Assembly: GCA_947034895.1 (NCBI GenBank)
Contig: OX344761.1
Location: 39,630,863 to 39,694,862, forward strand
Direction: 5' to 3'
Length of the DNA: 64,000 nt
DNA from: Rhytidiadelphus loreus
Lineage: Eukaryota; Streptophyta; Bryopsida; Hypnales; Hylocomiaceae
Shown here: in pieces, positions 11,546 through 21,800 of the stretch
Numbering within the stretch: the stretch's first letter is position 1
Layout: each line of letters starts with the position of its first letter
Translations under genes and position numbers: made by a program
The notes under the pieces: generated by a model
Database searches by the model: none
What the model saw: only the letters and a program-made list of their open reading frames with translations
What the model was told of the DNA's origin: nothing

Positions 11546-11983
11546 ATGATGCGGGGGCTAGTAGTATTGCTGTCCTTATGGCTCCTTGTGGTGCTTGCCC
11601 ACCATGGAGAAGGCCGAGTGCTCCCAAACGATATGTTCAACTTGCAGCGTGAGGAGTCCATGGAAGCAGTTGGTGTCTCGATCTCGAAGGGGAATCATCA
11701 TGGGGCAACACCCAAACCCGTGCCTTGCACATGGGTCTGTGGTGAAGGAGAGACTCATAACTATGAGTGCAACTGCATTCCTAATGCCCCGGAGAAGGAC
11801 GAACTTGTGGAAGCTGAGAAGACGACTGTTGCTCACGCTAAAGCACGCAAACCCGTGCCTTGCACATGGGTCTGTGGTGAAGGAGAGACCCATAACTATG
11901 AGTGCAATTGTATCCCCAATGCACCCAAGGAGGATCAGTTTATGGGTGCTCCTGTGAATGCTCTTTTTGGTGAACAGCACTAA
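11546..11983 (+). CDS. Secreted precursor with two identical cysteine-rich peptide repeats
   Basis: Single-exon frame of 145 residues, starting at tandem ATGs at 11546. Residues 1-23 form a signal peptide: MMRG, then a hydrophobic core of Leu/Val/Trp, then HHGEG. After a short acidic pro-region, a 26-residue block occurs at residues 57-82 and again at 102-127 with identical amino acids. Each carries four cysteines spaced C-x3-C-x9-C-x-C, is preceded by Lys-Pro-Val-Pro and ends Asn-Ala-Pro. The second block follows a basic Ala-Arg-Lys; acidic spacers (EKDELVEAEK, KEDQ) separate or follow the blocks. The layout suggests an apoplastic precursor processed into two copies of a small disulfide peptide. 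I do not recognise the family, and the role (signal, defence or structural) is unknown. The block DNAs differ at seven third positions, all synonymous, so the protein sequence appears to be held by selection or partial conversion. Confidence 0.8.
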   Translation: MMRGLVVLLSLWLLVVLAHHGEGRVLPNDMFNLQREESMEAVGVSISKGNHHGATPKPVPCTWVCGEGETHNYECNCIPNAPEKDELVEAEKTTVAHAKARKPVPCTWVCGEGETHNYECNCIPNAPKEDQFMGAPVNALFGEQH

Positions 11984-12159
11984 AGCACAAGAATCCATGA
12001 ATTTTGCTTGGGAGTATTTTTTGGGATTATAAGATTTATGAAAGGAATTGTCTTCCTCTTCTTGGGTTCAGGATCTTTGGGGTGTAGTTTAACCATCATG
12101 TTGTAACTTCCATTTTATTAGCTATGAAACTTGGGATGACAGGTTTGAATTATCCGAGA

Positions 12160-12165
12160 AATAAA
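12160..12165 (+). terminator. Poly(A) signal of the peptide gene
   Basis: AATAAA lies about 180 bases after the stop codon at 11981-11983, in an AT-rich context typical of plant 3' ends. No other canonical signal was noticed between stop and this site. Confidence 0.5.
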
Positions 12166-12189
12166 ACTGTTTTATACGATTTTTTCATA

Positions 12190-12820
12190 TGCTGGCGATG
12201 ACTTCACTAGCACGTGATGATTAGTCAAGATCCAATGTAGAATTTGATAGCCAGTGCAACTCTTTGTACAGTTGGTGATTTCAATGGGATTTTCCAAAAT
12301 TTTGCTCAATGAATGTAAGTCTTGCATCATTATTTTTTATGTTTAGTCTCCAGGACACTAATCACCGTGTGAATTCTCTTGGAAATGGTCAAGTAAATGA
12401 GCAAACGGTCTACTAAAATTTTTTTATTGCAACAAAATATGTGAACACCAGAGTTACATTTGAATTTTCGCTCATTTAACAATGTTTTTCACAATTTACG
12501 ATGTAGTAATGAAAATTACATTTGGGACCACTATGTATGCATGACTCGAGGACATCAAGCTGCTTGTTGGTGAACAACGAGGACAACATAAATCCAAGAA
12601 GTAATGTGCAATTCTCATAGACAAGATACCATTCCAACTATATCACTGCAACAGGAAGTAGTGCAAGGAAATACAAAACAATGAGGTATGCTTTCAAAGA
12701 TTGTCCAACGGAAGTCAGAAATTTTGGCTTGCGCAAGCTTCGTGATCAATTCATGAGGTACACATCTTCTTTGAAATTGGAAAGCTTTTATTATCAATTG
12801 CAACACAGCCTGTATAACAA
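12190..12820. other. Spacer or distal downstream region of the LEA gene, no gene seen
   Basis: No gene is supported. An open frame at 12681-13019 (plus) runs into the duplicated downstream region of the minus-strand LEA gene and is treated as chance. Confidence 0.35.
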
Positions 12821-13252
12821 TTTACAACAAGCAGGAGACCGTCGTCACCTCCTAAAAGCTTTCCAGTATCAACGCAACAGATTGCTCTTCCTGCCGAAAC
12901 TAACTGCTAGCCAATCTCCGAAAACTAGAACAATAGTCGTTCACCAATGCACAATTGCAGACGCGACGGTACTAAATGATCTCCAAGCACTAAGAGTACA
13001 AAAGCTAGGAAAGATTTAAGCAGCAAGTTTACATTTTACAACAAGCAGGAGACCATCCGCCACCTTGTTCGAGCTTTCCAGTATCAACGGAACAGTTTCC
13101 ATCTTCCGGACTAAACTAACTGCTAGCCAATCTCCGAAAACAAGAACAAAAGACTTTCACCAATGCACCATTGCAGATGAGACTGTAATCAAATAATCTT
13201 CAAGTACTAATTAAGAATACAAAATCTTGTAAGATTTACGCAGCAGGATTAG
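12821..13252 (-). repeat. Tandem duplication downstream of the LEA gene
   Basis: Bases 12821-13034 and 13035-13252 are diverged copies with a 214 bp offset. Both begin TTTACAACAAGCAGGAGACC. They share GCTTTCCAGTATCAACG.AACAG, ACTAACTGCTAGCCAATCTCCGAAAAC and TTCACCAATGCAC. The pair starts six bases beyond the stop codon of the minus-strand gene, so it probably forms its 3' untranslated region. Confidence 0.85.
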
Positions 13253-13257
13253 AAGTT

Positions 13258-13746
13258 TCACTTGGAGGGGTGCAATTTATCCTTAATCTTGCTGAAGACA
13301 GTCTCCCTCTTAACGCTGTCTGTGTGCGGGCCAGGTTTTAAGTTGCCCTGGTGGTCCGTGAGCGCTTCCCCGCCCGTCTCTCCCTGCGGCTGCACATCAC
13401 TCTCTTCCTTCTCGGGAGAGGTAGAATCCACGACATTCCCTGATAAATCATTCCCCGCATACGCAGTTCCATAAGGACTCGCCTCCGGTGTATGTCCAAC
13501 GCCAGAGCCAACCGCCGAATCTGTATCCTCCTCGTCATCATGATGGTGACCTTTAAACAACCCTTTCACTTTCTCCGCCATCGTTTTCTTCGCCTCAGGT
13601 GGCGCACCTCCAACCAAATTAGGATCCCCTGCTTGCAAGTCTCGTTCTGGATGCGCAGTGTACTCGTCTCCCGTAGGCTTTGAAGAAGTGCTCCTCTTGT
13701 CCTCGTAACCCTGTCCATCCAGATTGCCACGGCTTAATCTCTCCAT
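13258..13746 (-). CDS. Dehydrin-like LEA protein
   Basis: Single coding exon of 162 residues. The start is the ATG complement at 13744-13746. The protein is strongly hydrophilic, rich in Gly, Glu, Asp, Lys and His, and lacks Cys and Trp, as expected of an intrinsically disordered stress protein. Two Lys-rich amphipathic patches stand out: KKTMAEKVKGLFKGHHHDDEE (residues about 53-73) and the C-terminal VFSKIKDKLHPSK. The latter resembles the core of the dehydrin K-segment (KIKEKLPG-type). Such segments bind membranes and stabilise proteins during drying or cold. The internal His run could bind metal. There is no Tyr segment or Ser tract, so classification as a minimal dehydrin is tentative. 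A leader intron lies just upstream and a tandem duplication directly downstream. Confidence 0.75.
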   Translation of the reverse strand: MERLSRGNLDGQGYEDKRSTSSKPTGDEYTAHPERDLQAGDPNLVGGAPPEAKKTMAEKVKGLFKGHHHDDEEDTDSAVGSGVGHTPEASPYGTAYAGNDLSGNVVDSTSPEKEESDVQPQGETGGEALTDHQGNLKPGPHTDSVKRETVFSKIKDKLHPSK

Positions 13747-13755
13747 CGCACAACA

Positions 13756-13827
13756 CTGAGAATTGAAGCTCGAAAATATCAGCAGAAGAGATGCAATTCA
13801 ACAGGGATCAAGTGCAGATTTGCTCAC
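13756..13827 (-). other. Leader intron of the dehydrin-like gene
   Basis: On the minus strand, GAG then GTGAGCAAATC starts an intron at 13827. TTCAATTCTCAG ends it at 13756, ten bases before the ATG. Its length would be 72 bases. Splice sites match plant consensus and the untranslated exon continues toward 13.9 kb. Confidence 0.55.
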
Positions 13828-14450
13828 CTCAGCTACTTTAACCGCAACAGGGAGCAAAATGTCTTGCCAAAAAGGAAATCCGTTTGTAAGAAAACAAAGG
13901 CTATGAACTGAAATCGGCACAATGGAGAGTATGGAAAAGGAAACGGAGCTGTGGCGGAGAGAGTGCCGGGAAGGCTATGTTGAAAGTGGCGGGCGGAAAG
14001 CGCGGGAGAGGTGACGGGTGTTGTACAGCTGGCGGTGTCACGGGGAAAAGGGACTTGCGATCTCCGGTGAAGGTGCCATGTCAGCTATCGTTGTGCGTTG
14101 GACACCTGGAGAGTGGGGGGTAAATTGACTTTATTGACTACAGTGCAGGGCGCTTTTTCTTTTGGGCATTATAGCCAGATTGCACTAGAAAAAATATATA
14201 ATTTGGCTAGAAAATGGCCATTACAGCCAGATTTCACAAGAAAATTTCAAATTAAAAAAAAATCTTGGATGAAATTGCTAGATTGGGGATGAAAACAGAG
14301 TTATGCACATGTGATATGAGCTAATGTGATATTTCCTATCCTATATGTGGATGAATGCTGAAATTTGAAGGGTACGAAAGTGGAAATACAAAATGTTACA
14401 GTGGCTTCATAAAATGAAAGAAAAAGGCTTGCTATAGTAACTCAAGATTA
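13828..14450. other. Upstream region of the dehydrin-like gene and spacer
   Basis: The GC-rich stretch 13830-14110 is probably the promoter and leader of the minus-strand LEA gene. I could not place a TATA box or an abscisic-acid element with confidence. AT-rich DNA without a gene follows. Confidence 0.35.
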
Positions 14451-14453
14451 AGA

Positions 14454-14574
14454 ACGCAATCCCCTGTGAGTAAGGTAGTCACCAAAATGCTCCACTTATT
14501 GGACCAAAGAAGTGAACAAAGAAGTCATTCATTATACACTTTGGGTCCTCATTGTCTTTCAAGGGTTAACCAAA
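14454..14574. mobile_element. Short TTAA-end related fragment
   Basis: The stretch carries GTGAGTAAGGTAGTCACCAAAATGC at one end and GGGTCCTCATTGTCTTTCAAGGGTTAACC at the other. Similar blocks occur in reverse near 39608-39750 and 49985-50090, pointing to a further subgroup of the TTAA-bounded elements. Boundaries are approximate. Confidence 0.35.
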
Positions 14575-14900
14575 AGGACAAACAAGCCCATGACCACTGA
14601 TTCCAAGCTTCATTGTTCGTCACTCTATTTGTTGCCATTTTGCAACTAGATATGAATGAAAAAATGTATATTTATTTTTAAGAGACAAAATCATGTATTT
14701 GATACAAGTAGTCAAATTTTCATTTTTTTGGAGAAAATTTGAAATTATTGTAAATGTTTTAAGAAAAAATGAAAAAAATTCATATCAAATACAACAATAC
14801 AAAATATAATATAAAAAATTTGAAATTTTTCCCATAAATGTATATTAAAGTGTATAACATCGTGGTATAACAAAGTTATTGTTTTACTCTAAAATTAGAC

Positions 14901-15172
14901 CATTACATGTTTTTTTGCTACCCTAGAGGGCTACGAGTTCTCATTTGGAAACCCACCAAAACCCACCATTCGCAAGCTGCACTGACCTGGCCAAGTGATT
15001 GCTAAGTCATTTTTTTTTTTAATTTAACTTTTTTTTAATTTTAAGGATTCTAAATTTATTTATTTATTTATTTTGAAAAAAAAATCTAATACTAGCGTTC
15101 GATAAGACTAGGGGGAATAGAACTGGAAACAGGCCTGAAATGACCCTCCAGCCCCCAAGATCTCATCTAATG
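14901..15172. mobile_element. CATTAG-family element, copy 2
   Basis: It starts CATTACATG, followed by AGAGGGCTACGAGTTCTC, and ends AACAGGCCTGAAATGACCCTCC, then TCTCATCTAATG. It matches the other copies. The AT-rich poly(T)/TTTA centre is typical of the family. It is non-coding. Confidence 0.65.
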
Positions 15173-17380
15173 CAATCAACAAACCATGGTTATAGGTCCA
15201 AAGTTCATGTTGCAATAAAATATTGAAGTTTTACGAATTTTTCAAAATTTCCAATTATAGTAAAAATTAAACCTAATAAACTTCATTTCATTAGTTGAAC
15301 TCCAATTCAAAAATGATAATTTTTTGGCTAAAATTCATATGAAATGTAAATAGCAAGAAATGGTTAAAATACACTACAAGGGTGATTTGTGGATTCAACA
15401 TTTTCTTCTTTATAAAAGTCAACAATACTATAATTAAGAAATTTGCAATACTATTCATTAAAAATGTACTCAAACAAACAAATTTGTTAAAAATGAACGA
15501 AAAATACATATTTTTTCTATCCTACAATCTTAAGTGAAGTTTTCCAAAGGATACTTAGTGTCCACAATAGCATTACAAGGTTAATCAAGCATTCAAGTAA
15601 GATTTAAGCCTAAAAGAACAAGACCTATCACCAAGGTACTTTGCCAAAAATGATTCAATTTTTTAACCAATAGGTGCATTATTCATTCTTATAATAATCT
15701 AAAAGTCATCCATTGATCACTTTTTTGCCTCAACATCCTTTCAAGGTTAATTTATTGACTCTCAATTGAATAGAAGGCCTACAATTGACACAAAAACCAC
15801 ATTTATTAATTTTCAAAATAAATAAACAATTAAATAAGTTGAAATTACCTTCAAAATGCAAGTCTAATTTCAATGTGATGCAAAGATTAGAGTCTTTTCT
15901 AGCGTGGCTACATGTTGTTGGTTGGTAATTATATTTTCCAAATCACAAAGCTCAAGATATATTAGAATTTTTTTAATTTTGTGTAGAAGCATGTTTCAAA
16001 AAATTAAATATAGCACTTCTACTTTTCTAAAATTTAATTTTGGACCTTAAATGATCCTACTTTGCATGATTTAATCAAACTTGTCCAATAATATGAGGTT
16101 CATAAAATCTAGTTTCCAAAATCTAAAACTATTCCTCAATAAAATCAAATTTTGATAGTGACAAAAGTGATTTTTGAAAAAAAATGGTTTGGCATTTATT
16201 ATTACAATGTATACTTATTTAGTATAGACTACATCATCAATCTTGTATTATCATAATTCATACCCTAATACTTTTCCTAAAGTTTCAATTGTTAGTAGAG
16301 TTAATAATAAAGTGATTCTATATGTGATCTAGAATTGTAAGTTTATTTTGAAACGTAATCCACTTAAATGCATCATAAATGCACCACTTGGTGTTAAGCT
16401 CTAAATTCAAGATTCTCATTGGGAGTTACAATCCCTTTTTCCACGTGCCACATGCTTGTGACTTCTCATTTGTGGAAGCAAATCTATAGACAAAACTCAA
16501 GATAGTTGAAAATTTTTAATTGGACCAAAAAAGAGTTTGAATGTTTGATCCCTAGCTCTCTATTTTTTGCTATTCTAAGGGCAAAAAAACTATTTTCCTC
16601 ACTCTTTGCGATTAATTGTAATACCTTATTTTAGTTTATCAATTTCATTGTGATACACTAAAATGCATTTATCACAAATCCAAGCTATGGATGATTGCAA
16701 GAATTGGTGGTCGATTTTGGAAATGACAGAGTTGGCCTTTACTATAACTTTTGAAGCATAAATCCAATGAATTTGAAATTTTTAGTAAAGATGGTTGTCT
16801 TTATTATAGTTATATATCTTTCTTTTTAAATAAAAAAAAATCATTTTATATTTAAAAGTCAATTTTGCTAATTTGTCACACTTTGATTTTAGGTTTTTTT
16901 TACACTAGGTGAGTCCCCCAAAATAATGAACTAAAGTTGAAATTTTTGTGGTCTATTTCTACAATAGGTAGGCATGTTCCTACCACTAGGCATCTAAACA
17001 TATATTATTTTATGTCCTCTACATTTGTACATTGTTGAACACTTAAGATGGTTTCAAGGCTACTCTTTTGAACATCTAATGAACATGATGTCGTTACAAA
17101 TGAACAATCTTTAGTTTTTTTTAAACTATCGTTGATTTATTATAAATTAAAAAGTAGACATATCCATTTTCAATGAAAAACTAGGACATAGTTTTGGTGG
17201 GTACAACTAATACTATGTAATATACAAATTTGACACATGTCAATAGTACAACAAATCTAAAATATGATTGACGGACCAAAATTGACTTGTGGTTTTCCTT
17301 CTAGTACTCATAGTACTAACTACTAATACTTTAGATTCGGCAAAACGCCACAGAACTGACCACCAATTCTTGCAATCATA
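15173..17380. other. AT-rich spacer, no gene seen
   Basis: No credible gene, RNA or element boundary was found over 2.2 kb. Open frames are short and low-complexity. A weak relative of the repeat near 39.7 and 50.0 kb (CCAATAGGTGCATTATTCAT) occurs near 15670. Confidence 0.45.
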
Positions 17381-17682
17381 CATTATATGTGTTTTCAGGC
17401 CTCTAGAAGGCCATTTCATCCCTGTTCCCATTCCTGTGAACATTGTACTGCTGCCCAAAATATTTAATAATTTTAAAATTAAAATTAAATAAAATTAATT
17501 TAAAAAAAAAAAAAAAAAAAAAAACTATTTTTTAATTTTTAATTTAAAAATAATAATTAAATAATATGTTGCTGATGTGGCCATCACCCAACCACATCAG
17601 CATGTTGATTTAGCAGCATGGGAATGCCTGGGAACGTTGTGATAACTCAGGGTCTTTTGTAGGGTTGAAATCTCCTCTTATG
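17381..17682. mobile_element. CATTAG-family element, copy 3 (diverged)
   Basis: Left end CATTATATGTGTTTTCAGGCC, then AAGGCCATTTCATCCCTGTTCCC. Right end GGGAACGTTGTG, then GAAATCTCCTCTTATG, a degenerate CTAATG. A poly(A) tract lies in the centre at about 17502-17524. Confidence 0.5.
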
Positions 17683-17901
17683 CCTATAGATCCCCTTGCT
17701 CTTGTATATCAAACCTTTTTTAATTTAAATTTTCATAGGAATGTCTTTTATTTTGACACTTCAACTCCAAAACAATCTTGAAGCCATCTTTGTGCTTCTG
17801 ATTAGTTGTCAATAAAAATCTATGAATGCTTCCTGACATCACATGGCAATGATTCTAAAATTGTAGTTGGAATTTGATAATCCAAAAAAAACAAGTGTGT
17901 T

Positions 17902-18185
17902 GAGAATCAATGCTGCAAAATTACCCCCATCACTCAAATTAAGCATTAATGCACCCGCTAGTAGGAACCCAAATTTTTTTGAGACTGATTTTTCTAGACA
18001 TCCACATGTTTTCATGTTAACAATGATGTCAAATAAAACATCAAGATGTTTCATTTGACGTCATTGTTAACATGAAAACATGTGGATGTCTAGAAAAATC
18101 TGTCTAGAAAAACATGGGTTTCTACTAGTGACCCATCCTACAAGCAACATAGGCATTGATCTTTGACAATAGGGTGGCAATTTTG
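17902..18185. repeat. Large near-loop-less palindrome
   Basis: The centre of symmetry is at about 18042/18043 (AAACATC-AA-GATGTTT). The inner 110 bp (17989-18098) pair almost perfectly through TTTTTCTAGACATCCACATG and its complement. The outer parts, to about 17902 and 18185, pair imperfectly (AGAATCAA, AAAATT.CC, CTAGTAG.AACCCA). It is either an inverted duplication of a genomic fragment or a foldback element. A transcript would form a long double-stranded hairpin. Confidence 0.75.
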
Positions 18186-18615
18186 ATTCTTGAATCTCCA
18201 AGCTACCATTGCAAGAAATCTTTGTGTATCCCATTTCAAAATTGACTACAAGTTTCCAAAGCATTTGCCAAATTGAAGTGGTCTGTCAACTACTTTTTTA
18301 TGGTTCAAATTAGAATGATCATTTGGGGTTATACTTCCCTAAGATTGGATTTTCTTGTGATAATTTTGTAGATCATATAGTTGCTTTTCCTAGAATTTTT
18401 TCTATTCCAAGCCTCCCAATAAAGCACTCTCCATGTCATAGCAAATGTCTAAACCTTCATATGACTTCCTATTGTCTATAGCATCTACACCAATCTTTAT
18501 AATCTCACCTCTAAGTCTTTCACTTGAACCTATTGTTTTTTGTAGTCCTTTGCATTTACCAAACTCTACACACATGTAGAGTGCAAAATGTATTCAATAA
18601 GGCAAACTTCAAGAG
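18186..18615. other. AT-rich spacer, no gene seen
   Basis: Nothing recognisable. Open frames are short and overlap the palindrome arm. Confidence 0.4.
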
Positions 18616-18931
18616 CATTAGATGAGATGGGGGGAAGGCTGGAGGGCCATTTCGGGCCTGTTCCCAGCTCAATTCTTCCCGGTCTTCTCGAACTTCGGTG
18701 TCAGACACTTTTTTTTGGAAAAAAAAATAAAAATAAAAAAAATAAAAATTCAAGTCCTTAAAACGAGAAACAAAGTTAATTTTATTTATTTTTAATCTTT
18801 TTCGAAAAAACTAACCTGGCAGTCTCTCGGCCAGGTCAACGCAGATGGGGAACGACGGGTTTTGGCAGTTCGCAGGTGGATTTCGAGTTGGGAACTGGTA
18901 GCCCTCCCCAATAGCCAAAACACATGTAATG
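18616..18931. mobile_element. CATTAG-family element, copy 4
   Basis: Starts CATTAGATGAGATGGGGGG, then GGAGGGCCATTTCGGGCC and TGTTCCC. Ends GAGTTGGGAACTGGTAGCCC, then TCCCC and ACACATGTAATG. The interior TTAAAACGAGAAACAAAGTTAATTTTA and the CTCGGCCAGGTCAACGC block are shared with the copy at 50583-50963, its closest relative here. Confidence 0.7.
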
Positions 18932-19680
18932 CAACCCAATGTGGGATCTTCTTGAAGAAGTTTAACGTGCATGACAATTCCATTTTTAAAGAATTCCAAA
19001 ATTTTGTCTTGACATTGATGGGATCGTACAAGGATGTCGATGTCACCATGATGAAATTAAAGAATGACTTTAATGTCACCACTTGTGAATTTGATTATAT
19101 CTAGAAACAATTCATAACTATCTTGGGCATTCTTGCTCTAGAGCTTTTTGAAGAAAGAAACATGTACAATATATCAATAAATAATACAATATCATTCAGT
19201 TCATTTTATTCATCTTTTATTGATCTTTACATCTAAATAAAAATATAAAAGAATGAAGTAAATTTTGCATATTATCATTGAAAATAAAATTAGGTTTCTA
19301 AAAAAAAATTGATTGTAAATTATTCTTCTAGTTTATAAAAAATTATAATTTGATTGCAACTATTGTTGTATAGTGATTGAAATGGCAAGAATCAAATACA
19401 ACAATTTTGTAAATAAAATAAAAACATAAAAATACTTGAAACTTCTATTTTACCTGGATAATTCAAAAACAATATTTGAAGTAGTGTAAAAATCTACGAG
19501 TCAACATTGTTTTAATTCCATCTTTGTAAGAGAAGCTTCTCCCAATATACTTGAAGCTTGTAGATTAATCATTTGTTGACCAACTCAAAATTTTTATGTT
19601 TGTCTTTCAAAGTTGATGGTATCATGATGCTACTAGCATCTTGCTCATAGCATATGTGTAGTTTGATCATTATGCCCACA
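18932..19680. other. AT-rich spacer, no gene seen
   Basis: A short open stretch on the plus strand (18862-19104) begins inside the CATTAG element and shows no domain. Nothing else is supported. Confidence 0.4.
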
Positions 19681-19686
19681 ATGTCA

Positions 19687-20351
19687 TCAAATTGCTTCTC
19701 TATGTCTCCTTAACCTTCTGCAAGATTCAATATCAAATGCTTCATATGTTCCCATGGATATGAATCCATTGGCCAAAACCATCTCCAATTTGCAATCTAC
19801 AGTTGTACATTGATTGATGTAGGAATTCTCCAATGATGTGGTGGCAACATCAATGGAGATTTGTGATGACAACTCCTTCATTCTCGTTGTAGATGATCAT
19901 TGAGGGAGATAGCTACAAACTCCCTCTTCCTTTTAGCAAGTTCATGATCCACATTATTCAACTCTTGTACTTCCTAGCACATGGCTTCACAAAATTATTT
20001 TCACTTCAACAATGGTCATTTTGATTTACCTACCGCATTCCACAATGCTACCAAATGTTGTATTTTCTCACACGCACTTATGGTCTAGGGCAATCTCTCT
20101 AACAATTGCTTCATGTGGAATTTTATAAAATCAAACACCCCATGAGTATGAAATATATCCCTCCCATCCACTTCAAATATGGACTTGTCTTCATCAAACT
20201 CGAGTACCTCTTGGAATTGAGATTTCAATTGTAAAATTTCATTGTCAATACATGCTGCAAATGCATGATAATCTTTCCAATAGTAAAAATGAGTCATTAC
20301 TATTGACATGTATAGATGATAGGAAAGAGATCGCCTTGTATTGGAAGCCAT
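19687..20351 (-). pseudogene. Degraded gene fragment, family unknown
   Basis: Two minus-strand frames look like remains of one coding region. The first, 20351 down to 20085 (88 codons), starts MASNTRRSLSYHLYM and includes a compact aromatic/acidic stretch (FDEDKSIFEVDGRDIF). The second, 19881 down to 19687 (64 codons), includes DVATTSLENSYINQC. About 200 bases with stops separate them. Amino-acid usage is protein-like, but no domain is recognised. It could be a captured or relict gene in transposon-rich DNA. Confidence 0.3.
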
Positions 20352-21230
20352 GCATGAATTGCAACTAGAAATAAATTGGATACCAAAAAAATAATAACAA
20401 TAAAATAAAATAATAACACAAAAGCAATTAGTAGAATCAAAACAACTACTAGGTCACTAATATTGTCGTAGAGACACTAAAATGGGATAAAAACACCAAA
20501 TTAATTACTTTATAGTATTTTAGGGGGATTTACACTAATTTAGTGCATGTATAGTAAATTAACACATTTGACACTAACTTAGTGTATTTTACAACAATTT
20601 AGAATATTAATAATAATTAATGTAGGATTAAAATAGGGATGATCATTAGGTTGTTAATTGGATTTAGTTTATGAAAATTAAGATTAGGAGCTTTTTCTTC
20701 CTTGTATTTTTTTTTTTTTTTTTGTAGTCTTGAAAAATTGTTATGAAAAAAGAATGGAACCTTAAACTTAGAAGTACGAGGGAGATAAATTAGGTTAAGA
20801 GAGTTAGAAAATTTGTGGAATAGGTTTCATCTTTTTGAGGTAGGAATGTGTAAAAATGTTAAGGTGTTTGTTAGTTAAAAATGTTTGATTTGGTAGTTTT
20901 GAGCCATTAGGATTGGAGGCTAAATTTTCCTTGCCAAAATCATAATTTAGAAAGATATTCACATTCTAAAAATTGAAATTGTAGTAAATCTAATGATTAG
21001 CTTTCCAAAATGCTAAGATTTGCTCCATTTGGAGCTAGAATGAAGTAGTGGTACTTCAATTAATCAAGGGATGTTTGCTACCTTGGAAAATCTAGGGCAA
21101 TGACTTCAATGGCCTATTAGTATTGTATAGCATTGGTAGTACTAGAAGCTGAATTTGTAGATAGTAGTAGTGAATTAAATTAGAATTCCAATGAGATTTG
21201 TTTTATAGGATTTGAAGATTTGATGACCTT
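20352..21230. other. AT-rich spacer, no gene seen
   Basis: Only low-complexity DNA, such as a poly(T) run near 20707-20723. No gene or repeat boundary identified. Confidence 0.4.
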
Positions 21231-21800
21231 GGTAGTGGTGGCCATTTTTGTCTAAGGATGTTAATAGCCATTGTAGCTTAGGACAGTTCTAGTGGGATTA
21301 GTTTGGAAGACAATAACAAAGTGATTCCAATGAATTAAGATATGAAATTTTGGGAAAATGTTAAGCATAAAGTTAATCTTCTAAATAGACCAAGATAAAA
21401 AGATTTGATGATCAAACAAGGTAGTGGTGACCATTTGAGTCCAAGGATGTTGGCAATTGTTGCAATGCTAAGTAGCTTAAGTGGAACAAGTTGGAGGACA
21501 ATAGCAAAGCCACCCTAATAAATTAAGATCTAAAATTTAGTTTAGAAAGAGGTTGATCCTGAAGTCAATCTCCTAAAGAGACTTAAATAAAAAGATTGGA
21601 CAAGGTAGTGGTGGCCATTTGAGTCCGAGGATGTTGGTAGCTATTGCAATTTGGGGTAGTTCAAGTGGAATAAATTGGGAGGACAATAGCAGAGCAATCC
21701 TAACCAATTAAGATTAAAGTCAAGTTTCTAGATAGCCCTAGTTTAGAAGATTTGGAGCTTGGACAAGGCGGTGGAAACTATTTTAGTGAGAGATGGTTTG
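21231..21800. repeat. Tandem array of about 185 bp units
   Basis: The phrase GGTAGTGGTG(G/A)CCATTT recurs at 21231, 21420 and 21604, with a decayed start at 21768. Each copy continues with (T/C)(A/G)AGGATGTT and GGACAATA(G/A)CA. Units differ by substitutions and small indels, so the array is old. It is non-coding. Confidence 0.65.

Noticed and set aside
11576..11998. 140-codon minus-strand frame over the peptide gene
   Set aside because: Shadow of the plus-strand gene. The plus strand has the signal peptide and only synonymous changes between repeats.
12681..13019. 112-codon plus-strand frame
   Set aside because: It lies in the duplicated downstream region of the minus-strand LEA gene. The duplicate copy does not keep the frame open.
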